NCBI RefSeq assembly: GCF_000025345.1
Contig: NC_013757.1
Location: 4,216,001 to 4,280,000 of the forward strand
DNA from: Geodermatophilus obscurus DSM 43160
GTDB taxonomy: Bacteria; Actinomycetota; Actinomycetes; Mycobacteriales; Geodermatophilaceae
Direction of reading: 5' to 3'
Length of the DNA: 64,000 bases
In this document: in pieces, positions 36,823 through 45,306 of the stretch
Layout: the number at the start of each line of letters is the position of its first letter
Numbering within the stretch: the stretch's first letter is position 1
Made by a program: the position numbers and the translations under genes
Notes under the pieces: model-generated
Databases searched by the model: none
The model's input: only the letters and a program-made list of their open reading frames with translations
What the model was told of the DNA's origin: nothing

Positions 36823-38034
36823 TCAGGCGAGGCGCCGGGCGCCTGCCGAGGGCACGACCGCGAAGGCCCGCGGAGCGGGGAACCCCTGTTGCGCGAAGCG
36901 GTCGGTGATCGCCCGCGCGACGGTCTCGGTGCGGCCGGCGTCGACCAGCACCACGGCACTCCCACCGAAGCCGCCGCCCACCATGCGGGCGCCGGCGGCG
37001 CCGGCCTCCAGCGCGGTGGCCACGGCGGTGTCGAGCTCCACGGTGGAGATCTCGAAGTCGTCCCGCAGCGAGGCGTGCCCGGCGGTCAGCACCGGCCCGA
37101 TCGCCGCCGGGTCCGCGGTCCCGCGCAGGATCCGCACGACCTCCAGCACCCGGGCGTTCTCGGTCACGATGTGCCGGGCGCGGCGCAGCAGCACACTCCC
37201 CTCGGGCGTGCCGTCGTCGAGCGGGGTGAGCGCGGCCACGTCCGGGACGTCGCGCAGCGCGCGCACCCCGAGCCGCTCGGTGGCCTGCTCGCACTCGCGG
37301 CGCCGATCGCCGTAGCCGCCGGTGGCGTGGTCGTGCGTCGTCCCCGTGTCGACGACGAGCAGCTCCAGGCCGGCCGCCCGCAGGTCCAGCGGCACCTGCT
37401 CGGAGCCGCGGTCGCGGGTGTCGAGGAACAGCGCGTGGCCGGCGGTGCACAGCAGCGACGCGGACTGGTCCAGGATGCCGGTGGGCGCGCCGACGAAGTC
37501 GTTCTCCGCCCGGCGGGCGACGTCGACCAGGTCGGCGACGGCGAGCTCGGGGGCGGCCAGGTCGCGCAGCGCCAGCGCCACTGAGCAGGACAGCGCGGCC
37601 GATGAGGACAGGCCCATGCCCGCCGGGACGTCGCCGTCGACCAGCACGCTCACCCCGCCGGGCACGCGGTCGCGCAGCGCGTCGACGACGCCGGCCGGGT
37701 AGCCGGCCCAGCCGTCCGGGCGCCCCGGCGCGAGCTCGGTGACCGGCACCTCCACCCGGTCGCCGGGGTGCTGCGCGGAGACCAGTGCGACCAGCCCGTC
37801 GTCCCGGCGGGCGACCGCGGCGCGCGTGGTGTGCGGCAGCGCGACCGGCAGCACGAAGCCCTCGTTGTAGTCGGTGTGCTCGCCGATCACGTTCACCCGG
37901 CCGGGCGCGGCCCAGATCCCCTCCGGCTGCCCGCCGAAGGCCTCCGCGAAGGCCTGGCGGGCCCGGTCGGCCGCGCTCGACGCAGGTTGTCCGTGGTCCG
38001 GCTCCGCGGCTCGCTCCGCTCCTCGGTCTGTCAC
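36823..38034 (-). CDS. galK: Galactokinase
   Basis: GalK phosphorylates galactose with ATP. The ~403-residue GHMP kinase has the galactokinase signature GRVNVIGEHTDYNEGF (residues ~45-60), the ATP-binding loop GMGLSSSAALS and a C-terminal GGGFGGSAVVLV. I chose the GTG at 38034. The frame continues upstream to 38115 but that part encodes a repetitive Ser/Glu/Arg string typical of intergenic repeats. It lies downstream of galT in a two-gene Leloir unit; galE is not in the window. Confidence 0.95.
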   Translation of the reverse strand: MTDRGAERAAEPDHGQPASSAADRARQAFAEAFGGQPEGIWAAPGRVNVIGEHTDYNEGFVLPVALPHTTRAAVARRDDGLVALVSAQHPGDRVEVPVTELAPGRPDGWAGYPAGVVDALRDRVPGGVSVLVDGDVPAGMGLSSSAALSCSVALALRDLAAPELAVADLVDVARRAENDFVGAPTGILDQSASLLCTAGHALFLDTRDRGSEQVPLDLRAAGLELLVVDTGTTHDHATGGYGDRRRECEQATERLGVRALRDVPDVAALTPLDDGTPEGSVLLRRARHIVTENARVLEVVRILRGTADPAAIGPVLTAGHASLRDDFEISTVELDTAVATALEAGAAGARMVGGGFGGSAVVLVDAGRTETVARAITDRFAQQGFPAPRAFAVVPSAGARRLA

Positions 38035-38128
38035 CCGGGTCGCCTCCGCGTTCGCTCCGCTCCTCGCTCGCTGGCGCTCACTGCGATGCTCACTCACCGT
38101 CGGCTCCCGGGGCATCTCCCTACGATGC
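38035..38128. repeat. Direct repeats in the galT-galK spacer
   Basis: The spacer holds CGATGCTCACTC at 38084-38095 and again at 38123-38134 (running into the galT stop). TCGCTCCGCTCCTCG lies at 38052-38066, with a copy at 38011-38025 inside the galK 5' end. This is simple Ser/Arg-encoding sequence rather than a gene. Confidence 0.5.
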
Positions 38129-39229
38129 TCACTCGCCTGTCGCTTTCACGTTCCGCAACTGCTCTGCGACGTCCTCGGGGGTCGTGTCGCTGATGAAGGC
38201 ACCCATGCCGGACTCCGAGCCGGCCAGGTACTTCAGCTTTCCCGGCGCCCGGCGCAGCGAGAACAGCTGCAGGTGCAGCCACCAGTCCTCGCGCCCGCGG
38301 GTGACCGGCGCCTGGTTCCAGGAGGCGATGTAGGGCATCGGGGTGTCAAAGCGGCGGGCGAAGCGGCCCAGCACGTCGAGGTAGACCCCGGCCAGCGCGT
38401 CGCGCTCCGCAGCCGTGAGCGCGGGCAGGTCGGGCACCCGGCGGTGCGGGAAGACCTGCAGCTCGTAGGGCCAGCGCGCGGCGGCCGGCACGAACGCCGT
38501 CCAGTGCTCGTTGGCGGCGACCACCCGCGGCCCGGCGCGCTCGGCGGACACCACGTCGGCGAACAGGTCGCCGCCGGCCTCGCGCCGGTGCCGCTCGACC
38601 GAGGCCAGCACCTTCTCCACCCGCGGCGTGACGAACGGGTACGCGTAGATCTGCCCGTGCGGGTGGGAGAGCGTCACCCCGATCTCCTCGCCGGAGTTCT
38701 CGAAGACGTAGACCTGCTCGACCCCCTCGATCGCCGACAGCTCCGCGGTGCGCTCGGCCCACACGTCGACCACCAGCCGGGCGCGGTCGGCGCCGAGCGT
38801 GGCGAAGGACCGGTCGTGCTCGCTGGTGAAGACGACGACCTCGCAGCGGCCGAAGCCGGGCCGCAGCTCGGTCAGCGGGGCCCCGGGCGCGGCCGGCGGG
38901 ACGTCGCGCTCGACGGCCGTGGCCAGCGAGGGGAAGCGGTTCTCGAAGACGACCACCTGGTAGTCGGCCTCGGGCACCTCGGTGGGCTCGCGGCCGGGCC
39001 GGGTCGGGCACAGCGGGCAGAGGTCCGCCGGCGGCAGGAAGGTCCGCGTCTGCCGGTGGGAGGCCAGGACCACCCACTCGCCGAGCAGCGGGTCCCACCG
39101 CAGCTGCGACCGGGTGCTGACGGGAGGCAGGTCGCGGGGGTCCTCGGCGTCCCGCGGCGGCGCGGTGTCCCCGGCGTCGAAGTAGAGGATCTCGCGGCCG
39201 TCGGCCAGCCGACGACTCGTCCGGATCAC
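38129..39229 (-). CDS. galT: Galactose-1-phosphate uridylyltransferase
   Basis: GalT exchanges galactose-1-phosphate with UDP-glucose. The 366-residue HIT-superfamily protein has Cys71/Cys74 (LCPLCPTRPGREPTEV) for zinc, VFENRFPSL, and the active-site HPHGQIYAYP at 189-198 with the uridylylated second His. The second zinc or iron site includes the C-terminal WLHLQLFSL. The start is GTG. It heads galTK, with a 94-base gap of direct repeats before galK. Confidence 0.95.
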   Translation of the reverse strand: MIRTSRRLADGREILYFDAGDTAPPRDAEDPRDLPPVSTRSQLRWDPLLGEWVVLASHRQTRTFLPPADLCPLCPTRPGREPTEVPEADYQVVVFENRFPSLATAVERDVPPAAPGAPLTELRPGFGRCEVVVFTSEHDRSFATLGADRARLVVDVWAERTAELSAIEGVEQVYVFENSGEEIGVTLSHPHGQIYAYPFVTPRVEKVLASVERHRREAGGDLFADVVSAERAGPRVVAANEHWTAFVPAAARWPYELQVFPHRRVPDLPALTAAERDALAGVYLDVLGRFARRFDTPMPYIASWNQAPVTRGREDWWLHLQLFSLRRAPGKLKYLAGSESGMGAFISDTTPEDVAEQLRNVKATGE

Positions 39230-39325
39230 TGGTGCGCCCCGCCTTCCCGCCGCTCATCACGGTGCGTGAGCGGCGTCCCGACGCTAGACCCGCCCCATCG
39301 ACGAGGCCACTCCGGTGGGCCTCGG

Positions 39326-39448
39326 GACGACGAGAGCCCCCGGTCGGGTGACCGGGGGCTCTCGCTCGCTGTAGCCCCGAAGGGATTCGAACCCTCGCTA
39401 CCGCCGTGAGAGGGCGGCGTCCTGGGCCGCTAGACGACGGGGCCGTGC
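39326..39448. repeat. Tandem duplication unit 1: tRNA-Glu plus its terminator (123 bp)
   Basis: Bases 39326-39448 are identical, base for base, to 39502-39624, at an offset of 176. The unit contains the whole tRNA-Glu gene and the downstream hairpin GAGAGCCCCCGGT (39332-39344) / ACCGGGGGCTCTC (39351-39363), which is the terminator for this minus-strand tRNA. Flanking bases differ immediately outside the unit. Confidence 0.9.
39372..39444 (-). tRNA. tRNA-Glu (CUC), copy 1
   Basis: The 73-base cloverleaf folds completely. The acceptor GGCCCCG pairs with CGGGGCT (G1-U72 wobble). The anticodon arm CCGCC-CTCTCAC-GGCGG gives anticodon CUC. The T arm is GAGGG-TTCGAAT-CCCTT and the discriminator is A. 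CCA is not encoded. It reads GAG, the preferred Glu codon in GC-rich genomes. An identical copy lies 176 bases away. Confidence 0.95.
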
Positions 39449-39501
39449 ACGTCCATGCTGCCACGCGCCGGGCCGGCCCCGGACACCGGGGGCAACCCGG
39501 A

Positions 39502-39624
39502 GACGACGAGAGCCCCCGGTCGGGTGACCGGGGGCTCTCGCTCGCTGTAGCCCCGAAGGGATTCGAACCCTCGCTACCGCCGTGAGAGGGCGGCGTCCTG
39601 GGCCGCTAGACGACGGGGCCGTGC
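39502..39624. repeat. Tandem duplication unit 2: tRNA-Glu plus its terminator (123 bp)
   Basis: This is the second copy of the 123-base unit at 39326-39448, with its own terminator hairpin at 39508-39539. A 53-base unique spacer (39449-39501) separates the copies. Confidence 0.9.
39548..39620 (-). tRNA. tRNA-Glu (CUC), copy 2
   Basis: This gene is identical over all 73 bases to the tRNA-Glu at 39372-39444, with the same CUC anticodon and the same downstream hairpin. It lies closer to tRNA-Gln and gltX on the same strand. The perfect identity of flanks as well as the gene points to recent duplication or continuing gene conversion. Confidence 0.95.
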
Positions 39625-39667
39625 GGTGGTGCTGAGGAACTGTGTCTCCAGGCAGACAGCTTCCTCG

Positions 39668-39739
39668 CTGGGGTACCAGGACTCGAACCTAGACTAACGG
39701 AACCAGAAACCGTCGGGCTGCCAATTACCCCATACCCCA
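39668..39739 (-). tRNA. tRNA-Gln (CUG)
   Basis: The 72-base tRNA has the acceptor TGGGGTA paired with TACCCCA, discriminator G as in other tRNA-Gln, and an anticodon loop TTCTGGT giving CUG. The anticodon stem appears to close with a U-U pair at 31/39. CCA is not encoded. Its first 15 bases (39725-39739) are also the last codons of the CPBP gene. In actinobacteria it is first charged with Glu by GltX and then amidated. Confidence 0.92.
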
Positions 39740-40984
39740 AGGGCCGTGCTGCGCCTCGCGGCGCTGGACAAGACCATACCCGATGACCGGAGGCGGCCAG
39801 GACACCCCCCTCGGTGACGGTGGTCGCAGGTCGAACGCGGCACTCAGCACCTCCGGCTGCAGCCGGAGGCGGGAGCGGGCGACCAGGGCGACGTACGCGG
39901 CCATGGCGAGCAGGTCGACGAGCACCACGAGGACGCCGGTGCCGGCCGGGACGGACTCGGTGGCCACCCCCTCCCCCAGCCAGCCGGCCAGGAGGAAGAC
40001 CACGACGTTGTTGGCCGCGTGCAGCACGATCGCCGCCTCGAGCCCTCCGGTCAGCCAGACGACGGCCGAGGCGGCCAGCCCGAACGCGAACCGGTCCAGG
40101 AACGTCCAGACGTCGGGCGGCAGGTGGGCGGCCGAGAACAGGGCAGCGGTCAGCACCCCGGCGACCACGGCACCCGCCTGCGGCCGGCCCACCCACGCGG
40201 CGATCGCCTGGCTCAGGTAGCCGCGGAACAAGTACTCCTCCGCGGCCGACTGCAGCGGCGTGGTCAGCAGCACGACGAGCAGCAGCCACCCGAAGCCGGC
40301 CACCGGGCCGGTGGCCTCCCAGTCCCCGGCGAGGAAGCCCAGCAGGACGCTGAGCAGGAGGCCGAGCACGAGCGTGGGCAGCGACAGCAGCGTGAACGGC
40401 AGCAGCAGCCGCCAGCGCAGCCGGGCGACCACCGACGACGACCAGCCGGGGCGCATGCCGTGGGCGGCGACCCAGGCCAGCCACACGCAGGGGATCGCGA
40501 CGATCAGCGAGAGGTTGGTGAGCAGCAGCAGGGTGGGGTCGGTGAGGTCGGTCGGGTCGATCGCGGTGGGGTCGGGGAAGGCCCCGACGGCGAACCCGGC
40601 CAGGATCACCACCAGGGTCGCGACGAGGTAGACGGCCGTGAACAGCAGCAGGCCCAGCAGCGGCCGCCACCAGCGCCAGCTGCGGCTGCGCATGGCCTGC
40701 AGGAACTCGACCGGCGTGTCGTGCGGGGGGGTGCCCGGCGCCGGCTCCCACCGCATCCCGGGCGGGGGACCCCACGGCGGGGCCGTGTGCGGTCCCGGCT
40801 GCAGCGGCACCGGCCCGAGCGGCCACGGGACCGGTCCGGCCACCACTCCCGTGGCGGGCGGCGCGTGCACGCCGCGCAGCGCCCCGGGGACGTACGGCGG
40901 CGCACCGTAGGGCCCGGTCGGCGGCGGCCCCCGGTAGGGCTCCTCGTCCGCCGCGGGCCAGCCCGGCGGGACCGCTGCGCTCAC
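39725..40984 (-). CDS. CPBP family intramembrane metalloprotease
   Basis: The 419-residue protein has a ~90-residue Pro/Gly-rich cytosolic N-terminus and then about eight transmembrane helices. The CPBP (Abi/CAAX-protease-like) motifs are SAAEEYLFRGYLSQAI (EExxxR), FSAAHLPPDVWTFLDRF (second motif His) and VLHAANN (third motif His/Asn). Family members are membrane proteases or act in bacteriocin self-immunity; the substrate is unknown. The GTG start lies 4 bases after the gltX stop. The TAA stop falls inside the tRNA-Gln gene, an unusual overlap. Confidence 0.87.
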   Translation of the reverse strand: MSAAVPPGWPAADEEPYRGPPPTGPYGAPPYVPGALRGVHAPPATGVVAGPVPWPLGPVPLQPGPHTAPPWGPPPGMRWEPAPGTPPHDTPVEFLQAMRSRSWRWWRPLLGLLLFTAVYLVATLVVILAGFAVGAFPDPTAIDPTDLTDPTLLLLTNLSLIVAIPCVWLAWVAAHGMRPGWSSSVVARLRWRLLLPFTLLSLPTLVLGLLLSVLLGFLAGDWEATGPVAGFGWLLLVVLLTTPLQSAAEEYLFRGYLSQAIAAWVGRPQAGAVVAGVLTAALFSAAHLPPDVWTFLDRFAFGLAASAVVWLTGGLEAAIVLHAANNVVVFLLAGWLGEGVATESVPAGTGVLVVLVDLLAMAAYVALVARSRLRLQPEVLSAAFDLRPPSPRGVSWPPPVIGYGLVQRREAQHGPWGMG

Positions 40985-40988
40985 CGGG

Positions 40989-42494
40989 TCACCCGGGGAC
41001 GGCGGCCCGGGCCGCGGTGAGGCGGGCCAGGGTGCGCTCCCGGCCGAGCAGCTCGATGGACTCGTACAGCGGCGGCGACACCGTGCGTCCGCTGACCGCG
41101 ACGCGCACCGGGCCGAACGCCTGGCGTGGCTTGCGGCCCAGTCCCTCGACGAGCGCCTCCTTGAGCGCCGCCTCGATGTCGGCGGTGGTCCAGTCGGGCA
41201 GCTCGCGCAGGGCGGTCGCCGCGGCGTCGAGCACCTCCGCCGCCTCCTGGCCGGCCAGCTGCTTGGCCGCGGCCGCCGGGTCGATCTCCACGTCGTCGAC
41301 GAACAGGAAGCCGAGCAGGCCCACGGCGTCGGAGAGGACGATCATGCGCTCCTGGGCCAGCGGGGCGATGGCGTCGAGGACGCGTCGCTGCTCGGCCGTC
41401 GGCGGCTCGCTGACCAGTCCGGCGCGGGCGAGGAACGGCACGACCCGCGCGGTGAACTCCTCCTCCGGCAGCGCGCGCAGGTGACTGGCGTTGATCGCCT
41501 CGGCCTTCTTGAGGTCGAAGCGGGCCGGGTTCGCGCTGACCCGCGTGATGTCGAAGGCCTCGACCATCTCGGCCATCGAGAAGACGTCGCGGTCCTCGGC
41601 GATCGACCAGCCCAGCAGCGCCAGGTAGTTGGCGAACCCCTGCGGGACGAAGCCGCGCTCGCGGTACACGTCGACGTTGGACTGCGGATCGCGCTTGGAC
41701 AGCTTCTTGTTGCCCTCGCCGGTCACGTAGGGCAGGTGGCCGAAGCGCGGCGCGCCGGAGGCCACGCCGATGTCGGTCAGCGCGGCGTAGAGCGCCAGCT
41801 GCCGTGGCGTGGAGGGCAGCAGGTCCTCGCCGCGCAGGACGTCGGTGATGCCCATCAGGGCGTCGTCCACCGGGTTGACGAACGGGTAGAGCGGCGCCCC
41901 GTTGGCCCGGACGATGACGAAGTCGGGCACCGAGCCGGCGGCGAAGCGGATCTCCCCGCGGACCAGGTCGGTCCAGGTGAGGTCCTCGTCCGGCATCCGC
42001 AGCCGCAGCACCGGCTCGCGGCCCTCGGCGCGGAGGGCCGCCTTCTGCTCGTCGGTCAGGAAGCGGTCGGCGTTGTCGTAGCCGAGCTTCGGGTCCTGCC
42101 CCGCGGCCAGCCGGCGGGCCTCGACCTCCTCGTTGGTGGAGAAGGACTCGTAGGCGTGCCCCGACGCCAGCAGCTCCTGGGCGACCTCGCGGTAGACCTC
42201 GTGCCGCTCGGACTGCCGGTAGGGCCCGTGCGGACCGCCGACCTCCGGGCCCTCGTCCCACTCCAGGCCCAGCCAGCGCAGGCTGTCGAGCAGGTGCCGG
42301 TAGGACTCCTCGGAGTCGCGGGAGGCGTCGGTGTCCTCGATGCGGAAGACGAACGTGCCGCCGGTGTGGCGGGCGTGCGCCCAGTTGAACAGCGCCGTCC
42401 GGAGCAGGCCGACGTGCACCGTGCCCGTCGGCGAGGGGCAGAACCGGGTGCGGGTCGTCGTCGGGGCGGAGGGCGGGAGGCCGGTCGCGGTCAC
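40989..42494 (-). CDS. gltX: Glutamate--tRNA ligase (probably non-discriminating)
   Basis: GltX charges tRNA-Glu, and in organisms lacking GlnRS also tRNA-Gln. The 501-residue class I synthetase has [19 protein letters not shown] (HIGH motif as HVGL), [10 protein letters not shown] and [14 protein letters not shown] (KMSKS as KLSKR). Actinobacteria generally lack GlnRS, so the non-discriminating role is inferred. The genes for both of its tRNA substrates lie just downstream on the same strand. Its GTG overlaps the FAHD TGA (GTGA). Confidence 0.96.
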   Translation of the reverse strand: MTATGLPPSAPTTTRTRFCPSPTGTVHVGLLRTALFNWAHARHTGGTFVFRIEDTDASRDSEESYRHLLDSLRWLGLEWDEGPEVGGPHGPYRQSERHEVYREVAQELLASGHAYESFSTNEEVEARRLAAGQDPKLGYDNADRFLTDEQKAALRAEGREPVLRLRMPDEDLTWTDLVRGEIRFAAGSVPDFVIVRANGAPLYPFVNPVDDALMGITDVLRGEDLLPSTPRQLALYAALTDIGVASGAPRFGHLPYVTGEGNKKLSKRDPQSNVDVYRERGFVPQGFANYLALLGWSIAEDRDVFSMAEMVEAFDITRVSANPARFDLKKAEAINASHLRALPEEEFTARVVPFLARAGLVSEPPTAEQRRVLDAIAPLAQERMIVLSDAVGLLGFLFVDDVEIDPAAAAKQLAGQEAAEVLDAAATALRELPDWTTADIEAALKEALVEGLGRKPRQAFGPVRVAVSGRTVSPPLYESIELLGRERTLARLTAARAAVPG

Positions 42495-43303
42495 CGCAGG
42501 CCGCCCGCGGTGGAGGCGGTGTCGGCGCCGCTGACGCCGTTGACCAGGGACCCCAGGCCCTCGATGGCGCACTCGACCCGCTGGCCGGGCCGGATCGGCC
42601 CGACGCCCGCCGGGGTACCGGTGAGCACCACGTCGCCGGGCAGCAGGGTCATCACCTGCGAGATGTAGGAGACCAGCGTCGGGATGCCGAACAGCAGCTG
42701 GCTGGTGCGGCCGGACTGGCGCAGCTCGCCGTCCACCGTGCAGGTGACCTCGAGGTCGGCGGGGTCCTTGCCGAGGCCGGCGAGGTCGCTCTCGATCCAC
42801 GGGCCCAGCGGGCAGAAGGAGTCGAAGCCCTTCGCGCGGGTCCACTGCCCGTCGCCCTTCTGCATGTCCCGCTCGGTGACGTCGTTGGCGATCGTGTAGC
42901 CGAACACGCTGCCCAGCGCCTGCTCCGGGGTGACGTGGCGGGCACCGCGGGCGCCGATGACCACGGCCAGCTCGACCTCGTGGTGCACGTTGGTGCTACC
43001 CGGCGGGATGCGGATGGCGTCGCCCGGGCCGATGACCGTCGTCGACGGCTTGAGGAACAGCAGCGGCTGTGACGGGGCGTCGCCGGTGCCCATCTCCTCG
43101 ACGTGCGCCGTGTAGTTCTTGCCGACGGCCACCACCTTGCTCGGCAGGATCGGCGAGAGCAGCCGGACGTCGGCCTGGGCGTAGCGCTGACCGGTGACGG
43201 AGATGGTCCCGAACGGGTGGCCCTCGATCTGGGCGACCTGGCCGTCGCCGTCGAGGACACCGAAGGACATGCCCGAGGGCGAGGCGAAGCGGACGATGCG
43301 CAC
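42491..43303 (-). CDS. Fumarylacetoacetate hydrolase (FAHD) family protein
   Basis: This 270-residue protein matches the FAH family used for 2-hydroxyhepta-2,4-diene-1,7-dioate isomerase, acylpyruvase or oxaloacetate decarboxylase. The metal site is intact: [11 protein letters not shown] (E-x-E) and NDVTERDMQ (Asp). [31 protein letters not shown] and [14 protein letters not shown] complete the fold. It lies beside gltX in mycobacteria too (Rv2993c), yet no metabolic partner is adjacent. The exact reaction is not predictable. Confidence 0.88.
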   Translation of the reverse strand: MRIVRFASPSGMSFGVLDGDGQVAQIEGHPFGTISVTGQRYAQADVRLLSPILPSKVVAVGKNYTAHVEEMGTGDAPSQPLLFLKPSTTVIGPGDAIRIPPGSTNVHHEVELAVVIGARGARHVTPEQALGSVFGYTIANDVTERDMQKGDGQWTRAKGFDSFCPLGPWIESDLAGLGKDPADLEVTCTVDGELRQSGRTSQLLFGIPTLVSYISQVMTLLPGDVVLTGTPAGVGPIRPGQRVECAIEGLGSLVNGVSGADTASTAGGLR

Positions 43304-43363
43304 GCTCCGAGGCTAGTCGGCGTTCTCCGCGCGACCGTGCCGAGGAGGACCTAGCGTGCCCCC

Positions 43364-43744
43364 ATGGCCTGCCGTTTCCCGGAGCTCGTCGTGGACAGCC
43401 GGGACCCGGAGTCGCTGGCGGCCTTCTGGGCGGAGGTCCTCGGGTACGAGGTCCTCGGTCGGGAGGAGGACGGCGGCGTGGAGATCGGCCCCGCGGCCGG
43501 CTTCGGCGGCCCGGCGCCGACGATCGTCTCCGCGCCGGTGGCCGAGCCGACACCGGGCAAGGTGCGGCTGCACGTCGACGTCAGTCCCACCGACCGCGAC
43601 CAGGACGCCGAGCTGGCACGGCTGCTCGCGCTGGGGGCCACCCCTGCGGACGTCGGCCAGTCCGGCGACGAGAGCTTCCACGTGCCGGCCGACCCGGAGG
43701 GCAACGAGTTCTGCCTGCTGGGCCGCCGCCTGGACCCACTGTGA
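43364..43744 (+). CDS. VOC/glyoxalase-like domain protein
   Basis: The 126-residue protein is one vicinal oxygen chelate domain of the Glyoxalase_6 type: CRFPELVVDSRDPESLAAFWAEVL at the start, GKVRLHVDVSP in the middle and FHVPADPEGNEFCLLG at the end. His and Glu at the expected metal positions are visible, but many VOC proteins of this type are binding proteins. It is divergent from the FAHD gene and is followed 25 bases later by the monooxygenase-like gene. Confidence 0.82.
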   Translation: MACRFPELVVDSRDPESLAAFWAEVLGYEVLGREEDGGVEIGPAAGFGGPAPTIVSAPVAEPTPGKVRLHVDVSPTDRDQDAELARLLALGATPADVGQSGDESFHVPADPEGNEFCLLGRRLDPL

Positions 43745-43769
43745 ACGAGTTCTGACAGAGGAGACCGAC

Positions 43770-44099
43770 ATGATCCTGATCGTCATCAAGATGCCCGTCC
43801 GCCCCGACCGCATCGACGAGTTCCGGACCCACGCCGACGAGTACGCCCGGGCGGTGAACGCCGAGGAGGGCAGCCTGTTCTTCGAGTGGTCGCGCAGCGT
43901 CGAGGACCCCAACACCTTCGTCTGCATCGAGGGCTTCCGGGACTCCGAGGCCGGCGCCTCGCACGTGGCCACCCCGCACGCCAAGGCCGCCTTCGACTGG
44001 ATGTCCGACCTGGTCGCCGAGCAGCCGCAGATCATCTACATCGACGCCCCGGAGGTCAGCGGCTTCGGCCCCATGGGTGAGGTCAAGCCCCGGAGCTGA
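43770..44099 (+). CDS. Antibiotic biosynthesis monooxygenase (ABM)-domain protein, YgiN-like
   Basis: The 109-residue protein has the ABM dimeric alpha/beta-barrel pattern: ILIVIKMPVRPDRIDEFRTH, EEGSLFFEWSRSVEDPNTFVCIEGF and FRDSEAGASHVATPHAKAAF with the conserved His. Homologues such as YgiN oxidise quinols without cofactors. GAGGAGACC precedes the ATG. It is downstream of the VOC gene and followed by a hairpin sharing arms with the one at 46456. Confidence 0.82.
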   Translation: MILIVIKMPVRPDRIDEFRTHADEYARAVNAEEGSLFFEWSRSVEDPNTFVCIEGFRDSEAGASHVATPHAKAAFDWMSDLVAEQPQIIYIDAPEVSGFGPMGEVKPRS

Positions 44100-44104
44100 C
44101 CCAC

Positions 44105-44164
44105 GCCGTTGCGCGGAGGGTGACCCGTCCCGGTCTCGGATGCGTCGTTCCCCGCGCAACCGGC
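44105..44164. repeat. Inverted repeat with GTTGCGCGG / CCGCGCAAC arms (copy 1)
   Basis: Arms GTTGCGCGG (44108-44116) and CCGCGCAAC (44152-44160), extended outward by GCC and GGC, enclose about 35 unpaired bases. The same 9-base arms begin and end the hairpin at 46456-46510. It lies between the ABM gene and the sensor kinase. Confidence 0.6.
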
Positions 44165-44187
44165 GGAACACCTGCGAGAGTGATCAC

Positions 44188-45306
44188 GTGACCCGCGCTC
44201 TCGCGGTGCTGACGTGCCTCGCGCTGCTGACCGTCGTCGTGGAGGCGACCGACGACCCGCACCCGCTGCTCGCGGTCGCCCTCGGCACGACGTATGCGGC
44301 GCACGCGCTCGTCGCGCTCCCCTGGCTGGCCGGTCAGCCGGCGCCGCGCCGGTACTGGCTGACCGCCGGCCACGTCTGCCTGCAGCTGCCGCTCGGCGTG
44401 CTGCTGTTCTGGGCGGCGCACGCCGGTGTCGGGGCGACGCTGCTGCTGCTCGTGCTCGTCGCGCAGAGCGTGCTGCTCCTGCCGCTGCCCGCCGCCGCCG
44501 CCGTCACCGCCCTGGTCCCGCTGTTGCACCTGGGTATGGGGTGGGCGGACTTCGCGCGCAACGGCCTGGGGCTGCTCGGCGCCGCGGTGTTCACCGCGGT
44601 CGTCACCGCGCTGCTGCAGCGCGAGCAGCGGGCCCGGGTCGAGCTGGCCGAGGCCAACGAGCAGCTGCGCGGGTACGCCGCCCAGGCCGAGGAGCTGGCG
44701 ACCACGCGGGAGCGCAACCGGCTGGCGCGCGACATCCACGACGGCCTCGGTCACCACCTGACGGTCGTGCAGATGCAGGTGCAGGCCGCCCGCGCGCAGC
44801 TGTCGTCCGACCCCGAGCGCGCCGACGCCGTCCTGGCCAAGGCACAGCAGCAGGCCAGCGACGCGCTGGCCGAGGTGCGGCGGTCGGTGGCCGCGCTGCG
44901 CGGACCCCGGACCGCGCCGCCGCTGCGCGTCGCGCTCGAGGCCCTCACCGCGGAGTTCTCCGCGGCCGGCGTCCCGGCGCCGCTGGAGGTCGTCGGGACC
45001 GAGCGGCCGCTGCCCGCCGAGGCCGAGGAGTCCCTCTTCCGGTCGGCGCAGGAGGGGTTGACCAACGTCGGCAAGCACGCGACGGCCAGCTCCGCGCGGG
45101 TGACCCTGACCTACGGCGACGACGGGACGGTGCGGCTGCGGGTGCGGGACGACGGCCGCGGCCTGCCGGCCGGTGGGCACGGCCCGTACCCGGGCGGCTT
45201 CGGCCTGGTCGGGCTGCAGGAGCGGGCGGCGCGCGCCGGCGGGCAGCTGAGCGTGGCGTCGGTTCCGGGCGGGGGCACCGAGCTGCTGGTCGAGGTGCCG
45301 GGGTGA
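44188..45306 (+). CDS. Two-component sensor histidine kinase (NarL-partner, HisKA_3 type)
   Basis: The 372-residue protein has about five N-terminal membrane helices with very short loops (to residue ~150) and then a coiled linker (QREQRARVELAEANEQLR). The HisKA_3 dimerisation domain has the phospho-acceptor His in NRLARDIHDGLGHHLTVVQM. The HATPase domain has an N box (SAQEGLTNVGKHA) and G boxes VRDDGRGLP and GGFGLVGLQERA. There is no extracellular sensor domain, so it may sense the membrane itself. Its TGA overlaps the GTG of the response regulator. Confidence 0.93.
   Translation: MTRALAVLTCLALLTVVVEATDDPHPLLAVALGTTYAAHALVALPWLAGQPAPRRYWLTAGHVCLQLPLGVLLFWAAHAGVGATLLLLVLVAQSVLLLPLPAAAAVTALVPLLHLGMGWADFARNGLGLLGAAVFTAVVTALLQREQRARVELAEANEQLRGYAAQAEELATTRERNRLARDIHDGLGHHLTVVQMQVQAARAQLSSDPERADAVLAKAQQQASDALAEVRRSVAALRGPRTAPPLRVALEALTAEFSAAGVPAPLEVVGTERPLPAEAEESLFRSAQEGLTNVGKHATASSARVTLTYGDDGTVRLRVRDDGRGLPAGGHGPYPGGFGLVGLQERAARAGGQLSVASVPGGGTELLVEVPG

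Noticed and set aside
38035..38115. N-terminal extension of galK to an ATG at 38115
   Set aside because: The extra 27 residues are a repetitive Ser/Glu/Arg string read from intergenic direct repeats. A GTG at 38034 is closer to the galactokinase start.
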